Assembly (NCBI RefSeq): GCF_006715165.1
Contig: NZ_VFMS01000001.1
Coordinates: forward strand, 1,674,001 to 1,738,000
Direction: 5' to 3'
Source: Arthrobacter sp. SLBN-122
Lineage (GTDB): Bacteria; Actinomycetota; Actinomycetes; Actinomycetales; Micrococcaceae
DNA length: 64,000 bases
The first letter of the stretch is position 1; each line of letters starts with the position of its first letter. Positions 35,773 to 44,640 of this stretch are shown piece by piece. The translations under genes were made by a program, and so were the position numbers. The notes beneath the pieces were generated by a model. It saw nothing but the letters and a program-made list of their open reading frames with translations, made no database searches and was not told the origin of the DNA.

Positions 35773-37635
35773 CTACTTTGACGGCTTGACCACCATCGCG
35801 GAGCCGCCGCCGCGCCGGACCGGTTCGGCTGCCGCCAGGGTGCGGCCGTCATGGAGGAATTCGATGGCGGTGGCTGCCCCGATTTCGGCCGCCGACGTGA
35901 ACGAGTCGCCTGACTTTGCCAGGGTGTGGCCGAACCGGTTAGTCAGGTCTGTGCCGTACTTGTCAATGAAGGCTGGCTCCGCAGTGACCGCCTTGGTGTT
36001 CCGTTGTGCGGCACGCGGCGCCGCAATGGCATCCGGGGTGCTCATGCCCAGGTCGATCCGGTTCACCAGGGTCTGCAGGACGGTGGTAATGATGGTGGAT
36101 CCGCCCGGGGAGCCCAGGGCCAGGAACGGCTTGTCGTCCTTCAGCACGATGGTGGGCGACATGGACGAGCGCGGCCGCTTGCCCGGCTCGATCCGGTTGG
36201 GGTCGGCAGCGTCATAGACGGTGGAGAAGTCAGTGAGTTCGTTGTTGAGCAGGAACCCGCGGCCGGGAACCACCATGCCGGAGCCGCCGGTCTGCTCGAT
36301 GGTCAGCGTGTACTCCACCACGTTGCCCCACTTGTCCGAGACCGTCATGTTGGTGGTGGAGATGTTTTCCGTGTCCTTCTCATCGGCGGCCGCAGCCGGC
36401 TTTACCGGGCAGGTGCCGTCGTAGTTGGTGACATCGCCCGCAGTCTCCAGCGGCTTCGTGGCTGCCTTCATCGGGTCAAGCTCGCAGGCGCGCTCCTTGC
36501 CGAAAATGGGATCGGTCAGGGCCTTGGTGGGCACCTTCACGAAGGCGGGGTCGCCCACGTACTTGGCGCGGTCCGCGAAGGCCAGGGCACTGGCTTCCAG
36601 GTAGTGGTGCAGCACGGAGGGCTGGTCAGCCTTCAGGGCCGGCAGGTCGAAGACGTCCAGGATGTTAAGGGATTCACCCACGGTGGTGCCGCCGCTGCTG
36701 GAGGGCGCCATGCCGTAAACGTCATAGCCTCTGTAGTCCACGTGGGTTGGGTCCTGGTCCACAACCTTATAGTTCTTCAGGTCCTTCTCGGACATGGAAC
36801 CTTTGGGGACCGGCAGTGTGGTGTCCTTTGACTTGGGCGGGTTCTGCACAGTCTTGGCGATCTCCTTGGCCAGCGGGCCGTCGTAGAACGCGTCCATGCC
36901 CTTATTTGCCAACAGCCGGTACGTGTCTGCGAGGTCGGGGTTCCTGAAGACCGACCCCACTTCCGGGAGCTTCCCGTCGTGCAGATACAGGTCTTTTGTG
37001 GAGGTGAAGGCTTCAAACCGGAGCTGGTTGTCCGCCGTCTGCTGGCGGAACGTCTCATCAACGACAAAGCCGTCTTCTGCAACGTCAATAGCCGGCTCAA
37101 GTGCATCCCCCAGACTGATGCTGCCCCAGCGCTTCAGGGCGCGCTCCCAGGTAGCGGGTGTGCCGGGGACGCCCACTGAGACGCCACTGGTGACAAGTTC
37201 TGGAGTGAAGTTATAGGGCTTCGGGTTATCTTTGGGACTGGCCGGATCGATGAAGGCATCGTGGGTAATTCCTGCCGGCGCTGTTTCCCGGCCGTCGATG
37301 GTGCTGACTTTCTTGCTCTTGGCGTCGTAGTAGACGAAGTAGCCGCCGCCGCCGATGCCTGCGCTGTAAGGCTCGGTCACTCCGAGGGTGGCCGCGGCAG
37401 CCACGGCTGCGTCCACCGCGTTTCCGCCCCTGCGGAGGACTTCGATGGCCGCGGCTGATGCCTCAGGGTCAACGGTGCTGACCGCACCCCCGTAGCCGGT
37501 GGCTACGGGGTCCTTGTGAGTGTGCCGTTCATCATCGTGTTGATTGGTGGCAAAAGCGGGGCTGATGGCCCCGGTGGTAACGCTCATGGCCAGCGCTGCA
37601 GTAACAGCTGCGAGCCGGCGTCCAAAATGTGGCAT
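35773..37635 (-). CDS. ggt: Gamma-glutamyltransferase, secreted
   Basis: 620 aa with a Sec signal peptide (about residues 1-30, ending A-F-A). The N-terminal domain opens V-A-T-G-Y-G-G-A-V-S-T and A-I-E-V-L-R-R-G-G-N-A-V-D-A-A-V-A, diagnostic of GGT. T427 in S-T-T-N-M-T-V-S-D aligns with the nucleophile of autoprocessed GGTs. Substrate-binding G-G-S-G-M and G-S-P-G-G-S are also present. It hydrolyses or transfers gamma-glutamyl groups from glutathione or gamma-peptides outside the cell, releasing glutamate. It is divergent from ldh. Confidence 0.93.
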   Translation of the reverse strand: MPHFGRRLAAVTAALAMSVTTGAISPAFATNQHDDERHTHKDPVATGYGGAVSTVDPEASAAAIEVLRRGGNAVDAAVAAAATLGVTEPYSAGIGGGGYFVYYDAKSKKVSTIDGRETAPAGITHDAFIDPASPKDNPKPYNFTPELVTSGVSVGVPGTPATWERALKRWGSISLGDALEPAIDVAEDGFVVDETFRQQTADNQLRFEAFTSTKDLYLHDGKLPEVGSVFRNPDLADTYRLLANKGMDAFYDGPLAKEIAKTVQNPPKSKDTTLPVPKGSMSEKDLKNYKVVDQDPTHVDYRGYDVYGMAPSSSGGTTVGESLNILDVFDLPALKADQPSVLHHYLEASALAFADRAKYVGDPAFVKVPTKALTDPIFGKERACELDPMKAATKPLETAGDVTNYDGTCPVKPAAAADEKDTENISTTNMTVSDKWGNVVEYTLTIEQTGGSGMVVPGRGFLLNNELTDFSTVYDAADPNRIEPGKRPRSSMSPTIVLKDDKPFLALGSPGGSTIITTVLQTLVNRIDLGMSTPDAIAAPRAAQRNTKAVTAEPAFIDKYGTDLTNRFGHTLAKSGDSFTSAAEIGAATAIEFLHDGRTLAAAEPVRRGGGSAMVVKPSK

Positions 37636-37725
37636 GGTGGCTCCTACGTGGGGGTTCGAGTGATGTGGGCCACGCTACTCTTCGGGTAGGACACACTCAA
37701 CGGCCCCGGAAAGGGAGAGTGCACC

Positions 37726-38673
37726 ATGGCAGGATCCAAGCTCGCAGTGGTGGGCGCCGGGAGCGTGGGAACATCGCTGGCATACGCCGCGCTGATCCGC
37801 GGCTCGGCCAGCAACATCGCGTTGTACGACGTCAACACCCCCAAAGCGGAGGCCGAAGCCCTGGACCTTGCCCATGGCAGCCAGTTCGCCGCGGCGTCGG
37901 CGACCGTCACCGGTGGCGGGGATATCGCCGTAACGGAAGGGGCCGACGTCGTGGTCATCACGGCAGGTGCCAAACAGAATCCTGGCCAGAGCCGCCTGGA
38001 CCTTGCCGGCACCAATGTGCGGATCCTCGAACAGCTGATGCCGCCGCTGCTTGAACGTGCGCCGGACGCCGTCTACGTGCTGGTGACTAACCCCTGCGAC
38101 GTCCTGACGGTGGCTGCCCAGCGCATCTCGGGGCTGCCCGCGGAGCGGATCTTCTCCTCCGGCACGGTACTGGACACCTCCCGGCTGCGTTGGCTGCTGG
38201 CCCGCGAGGCCGGGGTTTCCGTCACCAGCGTCCACGCCAGCATGGTGGGAGAGCACGGGGACACGGAGTTCCCGTTGTGGTCCGGCGCCACGATCGGCCC
38301 CGTCCCCATCCGGGAGTGGACGGCCGGCGGGAAACGGATCTTCACGCCCGAATACCTCGACAACACCGCCCGGGAAGTAGTGCAGGCCGCCTACAAGGTC
38401 ATCGCAGGCAAGGGCGCCACGAACTACGCAATAGGTTTGTCCGGCGCACGCATTGTGGAGGCACTGCTCCGCGGCGACAACGCCGTCCTTCCGGTTTCCA
38501 CCGTGCTGTCAGGACTGCACGGGATTTCCGGAGTGGCGCTGTCCCTCCCCAGCGTGGTGGGCAGGGGCGGGGTGCACCGCGTCCTGGAGACCCCCATGGA
38601 CGACGCCGAGCTGGCTGCCCTGCAGCATTCCGCTGACACACTGCGGAACACCATGGACAGGCTGGGGGTCTGA
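37726..38673 (+). CDS. ldh: L-lactate dehydrogenase
   Basis: 315 aa, start with AAGGGAGAG 7 bases upstream. NAD motif G10-A-G-S-V-G15; the specificity loop A-G-A-K-Q-N-P-G-Q-S-R-L-D-L has the Gln that selects pyruvate over oxaloacetate. The catalytic His is in V-G-E-H-G-D. Converts pyruvate and NADH to L-lactate, cytoplasmic. No allosteric His/Arg motif is evident by eye. Monocistronic, with no hairpin directly behind it. Confidence 0.92.
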   Translation: MAGSKLAVVGAGSVGTSLAYAALIRGSASNIALYDVNTPKAEAEALDLAHGSQFAAASATVTGGGDIAVTEGADVVVITAGAKQNPGQSRLDLAGTNVRILEQLMPPLLERAPDAVYVLVTNPCDVLTVAAQRISGLPAERIFSSGTVLDTSRLRWLLAREAGVSVTSVHASMVGEHGDTEFPLWSGATIGPVPIREWTAGGKRIFTPEYLDNTAREVVQAAYKVIAGKGATNYAIGLSGARIVEALLRGDNAVLPVSTVLSGLHGISGVALSLPSVVGRGGVHRVLETPMDDAELAALQHSADTLRNTMDRLGV

Positions 38674-38813
38674 GCGGTTTGCAAGACGCGGGCGGCGCAC
38701 GTCATGCAACGCCACTGCAACCCCGCCCGGCAGCTGCTTCACATATGCTCACCTGAGATGTCCACGCTGGCTCAACCACGACTGGCTCAATGACGAACCA
38801 ACAGGAGTAACGC

Positions 38814-40130
38814 ATGACCAACTGGCGGATCAGGGATTTCCACTCGGCGGACCTGGACGGGATCCTGCACCTGTGGGAGACACTGAAGGCACACAATGTG
38901 GAACCCGTGTACGCCCTGTCCGAGGTCCTCGCGTCCTGCGAAAAAGACCATGCGGTGGTTGCCGTGCAGGGCGAGCAGGTGGTGGGCGCCGCCGTCGGCC
39001 GGGCCGCGCACGACCAGGGGTGGATCGTCTTCCTTGCCACCCTCCCCGAGTACCGGGGCAGGGGCATCGGCACCTCGCTGCTGGCCGCCGTCGAGAACCG
39101 GATGGCCCCCCACGGCCTGAACAAGCTCTCAGCCCTGATGCCTGAGTCCGAAACCCGTGTGGAGGCCTTCCTGGGCCGCGGCTTCGCGCTGAAGAAAAAC
39201 CTGCGCTACTTCGAGCGGACCATCCCGGTCCAGCGCCAGGAACTCGGAGCGCTGGGGCAGCTGGGCGGCCGCGTCCTGGCCCGCGACCTCTGGGAGAACG
39301 TGGCCGGCATGCGCAGGGAAAAGGAACTGCTGGAACGGCGCCTGGTGCTGCCGCTCGCCGAGGCGGACCTGGCCGATGAATTCGGCGTGGTGCCGCCGCG
39401 CGCCGTCGTCCTTTTCGGCCCTCCCGGCACCGGCAAGACCACCTTCGCCAAGGCCATCGCCTCCCGGCTGGAGTGGCCGTTCGTGGAGGTGTTCCCGTCC
39501 CGCCTTGCCGGCGACCCGCAGGGCCTGGCCGGCGCGCTGCGCGAGACCTTCCTGGAAATCGCCGAACTGGAGCACGCCGTGGTGTTCATCGACGAGGTGG
39601 AGGAGATCGCCTCGCAGCGCTCCGGCGAGCCGCCATCGCCGCTGCAGGGCGTCACCAACGAGCTGCTCAAGATCATCCCCGCGTTCCGGGAGCAGCCGGG
39701 CCGGCTCCTGGTCTGCGCCACCAACTTCATCCGCGCGCTGGACTCGGCCTTCCTGCGCCACGGGCGGTTTGACTACGTCATCCCCATCGGACTGCCGGAC
39801 CGGCAGGCGCGCGAGGCCATGTGGCAGCGCTTCATCCCCGCGGCCGTGGTGGACGCCGTGGACGTGGAGCTCCTGGTGGAACGCACCGAAGGCTTTTCCC
39901 CGGCGGACATCGAGTATGCCGCCCGCAGCGCTTCCCAGCGGGCGTTGGAAAAGGCAGTGTACGACGACGGCGGGCTGGCCTCCGGGGGCGACGTTTCCGT
40001 CCGTACGGCAGTCAGAAAGGGGCCGTCCACACAGGACTACCTGGACGCCATCGGTGATACCCGCACCACCGTGAGCGCGGAGGTGCAGGCGGACTTCCTC
40101 GAGGACATCGAAGCGCTGGGTCGGGTTTAG
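38814..40130 (+). CDS. GNAT acetyltransferase-AAA+ ATPase fusion
   Basis: 438 aa. Residues 1-140 are a GNAT fold; motif A, E-Y-R81-G-R-G-I-G-T-S-L-L, is the acetyl-CoA pyrophosphate loop. A helical linker (140-190) joins a classical AAA+ domain: Walker A G-P-P-G-T-G-K-T-T (202-210), Walker B V-V-F-I-D260-E261, sensor I A-T-N (302-304), and Arg-finger-type L-R-H-G-R-F-D (314-320), followed by the small lid with S-P-A-D-I-E. It resembles FtsH/Cdc48-type single AAA modules. No protease, TM or partner gene is adjacent. The joint role is unknown: it may acetylate a protein held by the hexamer. Confidence 0.85.
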   Translation: MTNWRIRDFHSADLDGILHLWETLKAHNVEPVYALSEVLASCEKDHAVVAVQGEQVVGAAVGRAAHDQGWIVFLATLPEYRGRGIGTSLLAAVENRMAPHGLNKLSALMPESETRVEAFLGRGFALKKNLRYFERTIPVQRQELGALGQLGGRVLARDLWENVAGMRREKELLERRLVLPLAEADLADEFGVVPPRAVVLFGPPGTGKTTFAKAIASRLEWPFVEVFPSRLAGDPQGLAGALRETFLEIAELEHAVVFIDEVEEIASQRSGEPPSPLQGVTNELLKIIPAFREQPGRLLVCATNFIRALDSAFLRHGRFDYVIPIGLPDRQAREAMWQRFIPAAVVDAVDVELLVERTEGFSPADIEYAARSASQRALEKAVYDDGGLASGGDVSVRTAVRKGPSTQDYLDAIGDTRTTVSAEVQADFLEDIEALGRV

Positions 40131-40207
40131 CCGGCGGCTTTCCATCGGAGGTTTGCAGGGACTTTTGCCCCTTTGCCCGGTTCCTGCGGGACGCCAGAGT
40201 GGTGGTC

Positions 40208-40756
40208 ATGGCAAAGATCCTGATCCCCTACGGAACCTCCGAGGGCCAAACGGCCCGCATCGCCGACTACATCTCCGATCTGCTGCAGGCCCACGGCCAC
40301 CAGGCCGACACGTTGGACCTCAAGCACGCGGAGCACGAGCTGCCTGACGGCTACGATGCCGTCATTGTGGGCGCCTCCGTCCATGCCGGGAAGCACGAAG
40401 GGTTCGTGGCCGACTTTGTCCGCCGCAACCGGTCCAGACTGGAGAGCCTGCCGACCGCCCTGTTCTCGGTCAGCCTTGCCGCCCACGGCGATCCGGAGGA
40501 TGCGGAAAAGTACGTTAAGGAGTTTGAGGACAGCACCGGCTGGCAGCCTGACAAAGTGGCCATGTTCGGCGGCGCTCTCCTTTATACCCAGTACGGATTC
40601 CTGAAGCGCATGATGATGAAGAAGATCGTAAGCAGCAAGGGCAGCGAGGACACCGATACCGGCCGCGACTACATCTACACCGAATGGGACGGGGTGCGGC
40701 GGTTCGCGGAGGCGTTCCTGGTCTACGTGGACAGGAACCCCGGGCCGTCGTCGTAA
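40208..40756 (+). CDS. Flavodoxin-domain protein (HemG-like)
   Basis: 182 aa from the ATG at 40208. The FMN phosphate loop is Y-G-T-S-E-G-Q-T-A. Next come G-A-S-V-H-A-G-K-H and a C-terminal D-T-D-T-G-R-D-Y-I-Y-T-E-W-D-G-V-R-R-F-A, as in menaquinone-dependent protoporphyrinogen oxidase HemG and related flavodoxins. No heme genes are nearby, so the substrate is open. Its last 34 bp overlap the convergent HD gene. Confidence 0.85.
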   Translation: MAKILIPYGTSEGQTARIADYISDLLQAHGHQADTLDLKHAEHELPDGYDAVIVGASVHAGKHEGFVADFVRRNRSRLESLPTALFSVSLAAHGDPEDAEKYVKEFEDSTGWQPDKVAMFGGALLYTQYGFLKRMMMKKIVSSKGSEDTDTGRDYIYTEWDGVRRFAEAFLVYVDRNPGPSS

Positions 40757-41346
40757 CGGAGGTTCTCGTAGTCAGTGTCGTCGGCCTCGTCCAGCTGCGC
40801 GTCGAATTCCTCCAGCAGCCAGGGGTTGACCCGCGCCAGGATCTTCCGGACTTCATCCTCCTCCACGGCGGCGTAAAGAACGGGCCGGGCATCCCGGTAC
40901 TTTGTGACGGGGGGCTTGTCCGGCCATTTCTCCGCCAGCGCCTGGACCCGCTCGGGCAGAGAGTTGTGCGCGTTGTCCGCAATCTTGACCAGGGCGGCGT
41001 CGTGGTCCTCGGCAATCTCACGGATGCCGGACTGGTAATCGTCCGGGTTGCTGTGCAGCCGGTTAGTGACGCGTTCGATGATGTCCACGGAGCGCTCCGG
41101 GACCCCCATGTCCAGCAGGGCCTGCCGGGTCATCGGCGTGTCCTCGGCAATGTCGTGAAGGTAGCCCGCAATCCGGATTTCGTCGTCGAAGTCCGCCAGG
41201 GCGTCGCCGACCGCGAGGACATGGTCCCGGTAGGGCCGCTTCAGCTTGTCCTTCTGCCGGTTGTGGGCCACCTCGGCCAGGACCTTGGCGGTCTCCACCG
41301 TGAACGTGGGCGTGCGGACCTGGTCCGGCATGTGCTCGTCTGACAT
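40723..41346 (-). CDS. HD-domain hydrolase, RelA/SpoT-hydrolase-like
   Basis: 207 aa from the ATG at 41346; the longer frame to 41547 is a shadow of gluQ. The HD motif appears as Y-R-D-H, then G-Y-L-H-D-I-A-E-D-T-P-M-T and A-L-V-K-I-A-D-N-A-H-N. The L-H-D-x-x-E-D-T and K-x-A-D-x-x-H-N patterns are those of (p)ppGpp hydrolase domains (SpoT, MESH1). No synthetase domain is present. It could be a small alarmone hydrolase or another nucleotide phosphohydrolase. The stop lies inside the opposing flavodoxin gene. Confidence 0.8.
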   Translation of the reverse strand: MSDEHMPDQVRTPTFTVETAKVLAEVAHNRQKDKLKRPYRDHVLAVGDALADFDDEIRIAGYLHDIAEDTPMTRQALLDMGVPERSVDIIERVTNRLHSNPDDYQSGIREIAEDHDAALVKIADNAHNSLPERVQALAEKWPDKPPVTKYRDARPVLYAAVEEDEVRKILARVNPWLLEEFDAQLDEADDTDYENLRYDDGPGFLST

Positions 41347-41356
41347 ATCCACAAGC

Positions 41357-42256
41357 TTAGCCAGCGGACAGGCGGTCCATTCCCGTCCACACCCAGGGTT
41401 TGCGCGGCAGCCGTGCGGGGTCAAGTGCCGGCAGGGCCTGGTCCAGCGTTCCGGTGGGCAGTCCCAGGGACTCCAGCAGCAGGTCCCGGACGTCTTGTGC
41501 GCCCACCCCGGCCTGGGCGAGGTCTTCCAAAGTGACTGCGCCGTCACGCTTTGCCAGCCTCACGCCGTCGCGGTTCACCACCAACGGAACGTGCACGTAT
41601 TCCGGAACAGGAATATTGAGGAGCGAGGCGAGGTAGGCCTGCCGCGGCGTGGAGGGGAGCAGGTCGTCCCCGCGGACCACCTGGTCTATGCCCTGCGCGG
41701 CATCATCCACCACCACGGCAAGGTTGTAGGCAGTGACCCCGTCATTCCGGCGAAGCACGAAGTCATCCACCGCCCCCGTGAATGCGCCATGGAGGACATC
41801 CTGCACCGTGTATTCCCGCACGTCCGCCCGCAGCCGTATGGCGGCCGGACGGGTGGCTCGCTTGTACTCCAGTTCCGCGGGCTCCAGGTCGCGGCATGTG
41901 CCGGGATACGCTCCCAGCGGGGCGTGCGGGGCAGACGGCGCCTCCTGGATCTCCCGGCGGGAACAGAAACACTCGTACGTCAGGCGGGCCTTTCCGAGCC
42001 GGCTGATCGCGTCGGCGTAGAGGGCCCCGCGGTCCGTTTGCCGGACCACGTCGCCGTCCCAGGTGACGCCCACTGCCGCGAGGTCGCGCAGCTGCACCGC
42101 CTCCGCTCCTGCGCGGGCCCGGTCCAGGTCCTCCACCCGCAGCAGGAAGCGGCGTCCGGTGGAGCGGGCGAAAAGCCAGGCAAGGATTGCAGTCCGGAGG
42201 TTGCCTACATGCAGCTCACCGGAGGGGCTGGGGGCAAAACGGCCGGCGGAGGTCAT
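41357..42256 (-). CDS. gluQ: Glutamyl-queuosine tRNA(Asp) synthetase or minimal GluRS-like enzyme
   Basis: 299 aa, much shorter than GluRS (about 480) because the anticodon-binding domain is missing. The HIGH-type motif is P-S-P-S-G-E-L-H-V-G-N-L. The zinc site has C-F-C and Y-P-G-T-C; the KMSKS-type motif is R-L-A-K-R-D-G-A. GluQRS attaches glutamate to queuosine-34 of tRNA-Asp. Actinobacteria often lack queuosine synthesis, so the physiological target may depend on salvaged queuine or differ. It starts 10 bp upstream of the HD gene and is probably cotranscribed with it. Confidence 0.88.
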   Translation of the reverse strand: MTSAGRFAPSPSGELHVGNLRTAILAWLFARSTGRRFLLRVEDLDRARAGAEAVQLRDLAAVGVTWDGDVVRQTDRGALYADAISRLGKARLTYECFCSRREIQEAPSAPHAPLGAYPGTCRDLEPAELEYKRATRPAAIRLRADVREYTVQDVLHGAFTGAVDDFVLRRNDGVTAYNLAVVVDDAAQGIDQVVRGDDLLPSTPRQAYLASLLNIPVPEYVHVPLVVNRDGVRLAKRDGAVTLEDLAQAGVGAQDVRDLLLESLGLPTGTLDQALPALDPARLPRKPWVWTGMDRLSAG

Positions 42257-42282
42257 GGATCAACCCTAGACGGAAGCACACA

Positions 42283-42342
42283 AGAGTCCCTCAGCTACCG
42301 ATGAATCCGCAGAATGCGGACGTCGGTAGCTCAGGGGCTCTT
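42283..42342. terminator. Nested cruciform-like inverted repeat
   Basis: AAGAGTCCCTCAGCTACCGA pairs with TCGGTAGCTCAGGGGCTCTT (two mismatches), and the loop holds a second perfect hairpin TCCGC-agaat-GCGGA. It lies 26 bp before the start side of gluQ, with GCCGTGTTTAC following on the plus strand. It may be a terminator for an unseen plus-strand transcript, or a structured RNA. The 318-bp gap 42257-42574 holds this and the Lrp operator and otherwise nothing I can support. Confidence 0.6.
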
Positions 42343-42531
42343 GCCGTGTTTACAGAATGAGCGTGGTGTGAACAAGCGTCAATCAGCGGCGGCCTCCTTG
42401 CGGGAAGCGGTGTCCAGGTGCCGGGTGGTGTGCCGGGGAAACTGTAGCCTGCGTGGACCAGCGGTAGCTTTTGTCCTTGTTGCCACTATTCCAGCAGAGA
42501 ACATACAGTTGGGGCAACCGGGTGAACTTTA

Positions 42532-42550
42532 ATTGGTCAGTCTGATCAAT
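42532..42550. promoter_or_regulatory. Lrp/AsnC operator ATTGGTCA-GTC-TGATCAAT
   Basis: A 19-bp palindrome with 7 of 8 arm positions matching, centred about 34 bp upstream of the Lrp/AsnC start at 42575. Size and placement fit autoregulation. Confidence 0.65.
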
Positions 42551-42574
42551 CACCGGAGTTTGGAGCGACAGGAA

Positions 42575-43051
42575 ATGATCAGATTGCAGGAACTGGACGC
42601 CACGGACCGGCGGATCCTGAATGCGCTGGACCAGGATCCCCGCGTCCCCATCATGGTGCTCGCGCAGCGCTTGGGCCTGGCCCGCGGGACCGTCCAAAGC
42701 CGGCTGGAGCGGATGACGGCGTCGGGAGCCCTCCGGCCCAACAGCAGCCGGGTAATTCCGGCAGCCCTTGGACGCGGGGTGGCTGCTGCGGTCAGCGCCG
42801 AGCTGGACCAGAGCCACCTGAACGAGGCCATCGCTGCCCTGCGTAAGATCCCAGAGGTCCTGGAATGCCATGCGCCGGCCGGCGATACTGACCTCCTCAT
42901 CCGGGTAGTGGCCAAAAGCCCGGACGACCTCTACCGGGTGTCGGAGGAAATCCGGCTTTGCCCCGGCATCGTCCGCACGTCCACCAGCATGTTCCTCCGC
43001 GAGGTCATTCCGTACCGGACCACAGGGCTCCTGCAGGACCAGGCGGAGTAG
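42575..43051 (+). CDS. Lrp/AsnC-family regulator (1)
   Basis: 158 aa from the ATG at 42575, with GGAG 9 bases upstream. The N-terminal helix-turn-helix reads L-D-A-T-D-R-R-I-L-N-A-L and L-A-Q-R-L-G-L-A-R-G-T-V-Q-S-R-L-E-R-M. The RAM ligand domain follows, including H-A-P-A-G-D-T-D-L-L-I-R-V. It is typical in length. A 19-bp palindrome upstream is a likely self-binding site. No amino-acid gene lies immediately next to it, so its target is unknown. Confidence 0.9.
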   Translation: MIRLQELDATDRRILNALDQDPRVPIMVLAQRLGLARGTVQSRLERMTASGALRPNSSRVIPAALGRGVAAAVSAELDQSHLNEAIAALRKIPEVLECHAPAGDTDLLIRVVAKSPDDLYRVSEEIRLCPGIVRTSTSMFLREVIPYRTTGLLQDQAE

Positions 43052-43152
43052 CCGGCGGCACCAGGGGCAGCTCTCCCCATCGCCGCAGGAAGGATGCCCC
43101 GCTAGGCTGGCACGCGGGAGATCCAACAGCGGGGGACCAACAGGGGGACAAC

Positions 43153-44640
43153 ATGGCGGGGAACTTTTACGGCGGCGATGTGGCGCAGCTGCGGCAACTG
43201 GCCAAAGACCTTTCCGCCGGCGCCAACCGCCTCAACGCCTTGGGGCAGCAGCTCAGCAGCAGCGTTGGTTCCGGCCTCTGGAAAGGGCGCGACGGCGACA
43301 GGTTCCGGAGCGAGTGGACGTCATCGCACGCAAAGCTGCTCCGTTCTGCAACGGCAGGGCTGGAGTCGGCCGCCAAGGCAGTCCTGGCCAACGCGGATGA
43401 ACAGGAGAAGGCCAGCACCACCGGATCGGGCGGCGGCGGTGGTGGTTCTGGAGCAGGCGGGCCTGGCGGCAGCGGTGCCGCCCAGGAACTGACAGACACA
43501 CTGAACGGCATGACCCCCGCGGAGCGGCGCGCCTACCTGCAGAGCGACGAATTCCGCCGTTGGGCCGAGGCGAACCCCGATGCTGCCAAATCCGCCATGG
43601 ATGCCGCCGCGGACTCGGGCCTGATCAGCAAGAACTCCAAGGGGTACCAGGACTTCCTTAATTCCTACTGGAACGGCCAGGCGATGCTGGAGATGGGCAT
43701 TGATCCTGCCGACTGGGACACGTCAAAGGGTACGGAATACAACTGGGAGACCATCGCCAAGGTCTATGACTTCTACGGCCAGGCCTACCTTGCCAATCCG
43801 GACCTGCAGTGGGCAGGGATGGCCAACATGATCGGCCCATCCTTCGCCGGCGGATTCCGGGATATGGCCATGTTGCGGGACCTGGCCCAACAGATCACCG
43901 ACAACCCGGCCTCCGACATACCCCTTCCCGTCCTGGACCAGCTGGAGCAGCTCGCAGGGATGACGGATGGTGAAATCCGGTTCTATGAGACCAGCATGCT
44001 GGACATGAACAAGGAAATTTTCCTGGACCAGGCCCGCCAGCACCAGGCGTACCTGAACGGCGGCCTCGATGAGATCAACCGCCTTCGCGACTCCGGCGCC
44101 ATCGACCACGCCACCGCCAACGCCTGGGCTCAGATCGATTCGGGGGATCCCGGCCAGGTCCAGGAGGGCAACACGGCACTCCTGTACCGCGAGCAAAACG
44201 AAATCATCGCCGACGACTACGACACCATGCGCAGCCATACCGGCGGCGAAGCGGTGACCTATATGGTGACGCTTGCCGGTGAACCCTCCATCCCCGGCGC
44301 CAGGAGCTACCCTGAGGTGTTCCCGTACAGCTTCAGCGTGGAGAGCCCAGGCCCGGAGAACATCCCTTTCACCAGCTGGGACAACCCCGCGCAGTTCCGC
44401 ACCGATTTCACCACCGGGTTTCCGGACGGCAACATCGCCGATGCGGACCAGCGCTGGAACCTCATCCGGCAGGACACCCTCCCCGCTTACCAACACCTCC
44501 TGGCCACCGACCCGGACCGCGCCGCTCAAATCATCGGCTCCGACTTCAACGGCCGCGTGGACCAGTACCGCCCCACCAACAACATTCCAGGCATCATGGA
44601 CCGCTTCCTTGACGGGTTTGACGCGGAGGTCCACCAGTGA
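43153..44640 (+). CDS. WXG100-like N-terminal domain protein with large C-terminal region
   Basis: 495 aa from the ATG at 43153 (AGGGGG upstream). Residues 1-95 are two amphipathic helices with a central W43-K-G45, the WXG turn of ESAT-6/type VII substrates. A Gly/Ser-rich linker (about 93-112) leads to a 380-residue helical region opening T-P-A-E-R-R-A-Y-L-Q-S. The size and layout resemble polymorphic-toxin or phage-like ESX substrates, but I recognise no catalytic C-terminus. The stop overlaps the lipoprotein start by 4 bp, so the two are coupled. No ESX core gene is in the window. Confidence 0.75.
   Translation: MAGNFYGGDVAQLRQLAKDLSAGANRLNALGQQLSSSVGSGLWKGRDGDRFRSEWTSSHAKLLRSATAGLESAAKAVLANADEQEKASTTGSGGGGGGSGAGGPGGSGAAQELTDTLNGMTPAERRAYLQSDEFRRWAEANPDAAKSAMDAAADSGLISKNSKGYQDFLNSYWNGQAMLEMGIDPADWDTSKGTEYNWETIAKVYDFYGQAYLANPDLQWAGMANMIGPSFAGGFRDMAMLRDLAQQITDNPASDIPLPVLDQLEQLAGMTDGEIRFYETSMLDMNKEIFLDQARQHQAYLNGGLDEINRLRDSGAIDHATANAWAQIDSGDPGQVQEGNTALLYREQNEIIADDYDTMRSHTGGEAVTYMVTLAGEPSIPGARSYPEVFPYSFSVESPGPENIPFTSWDNPAQFRTDFTTGFPDGNIADADQRWNLIRQDTLPAYQHLLATDPDRAAQIIGSDFNGRVDQYRPTNNIPGIMDRFLDGFDAEVHQ

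Noticed and set aside
42314..42532. 72-codon frame upstream of the Lrp gene
   Set aside because: Starts inside the cruciform, has no family likeness and ends in the operator.
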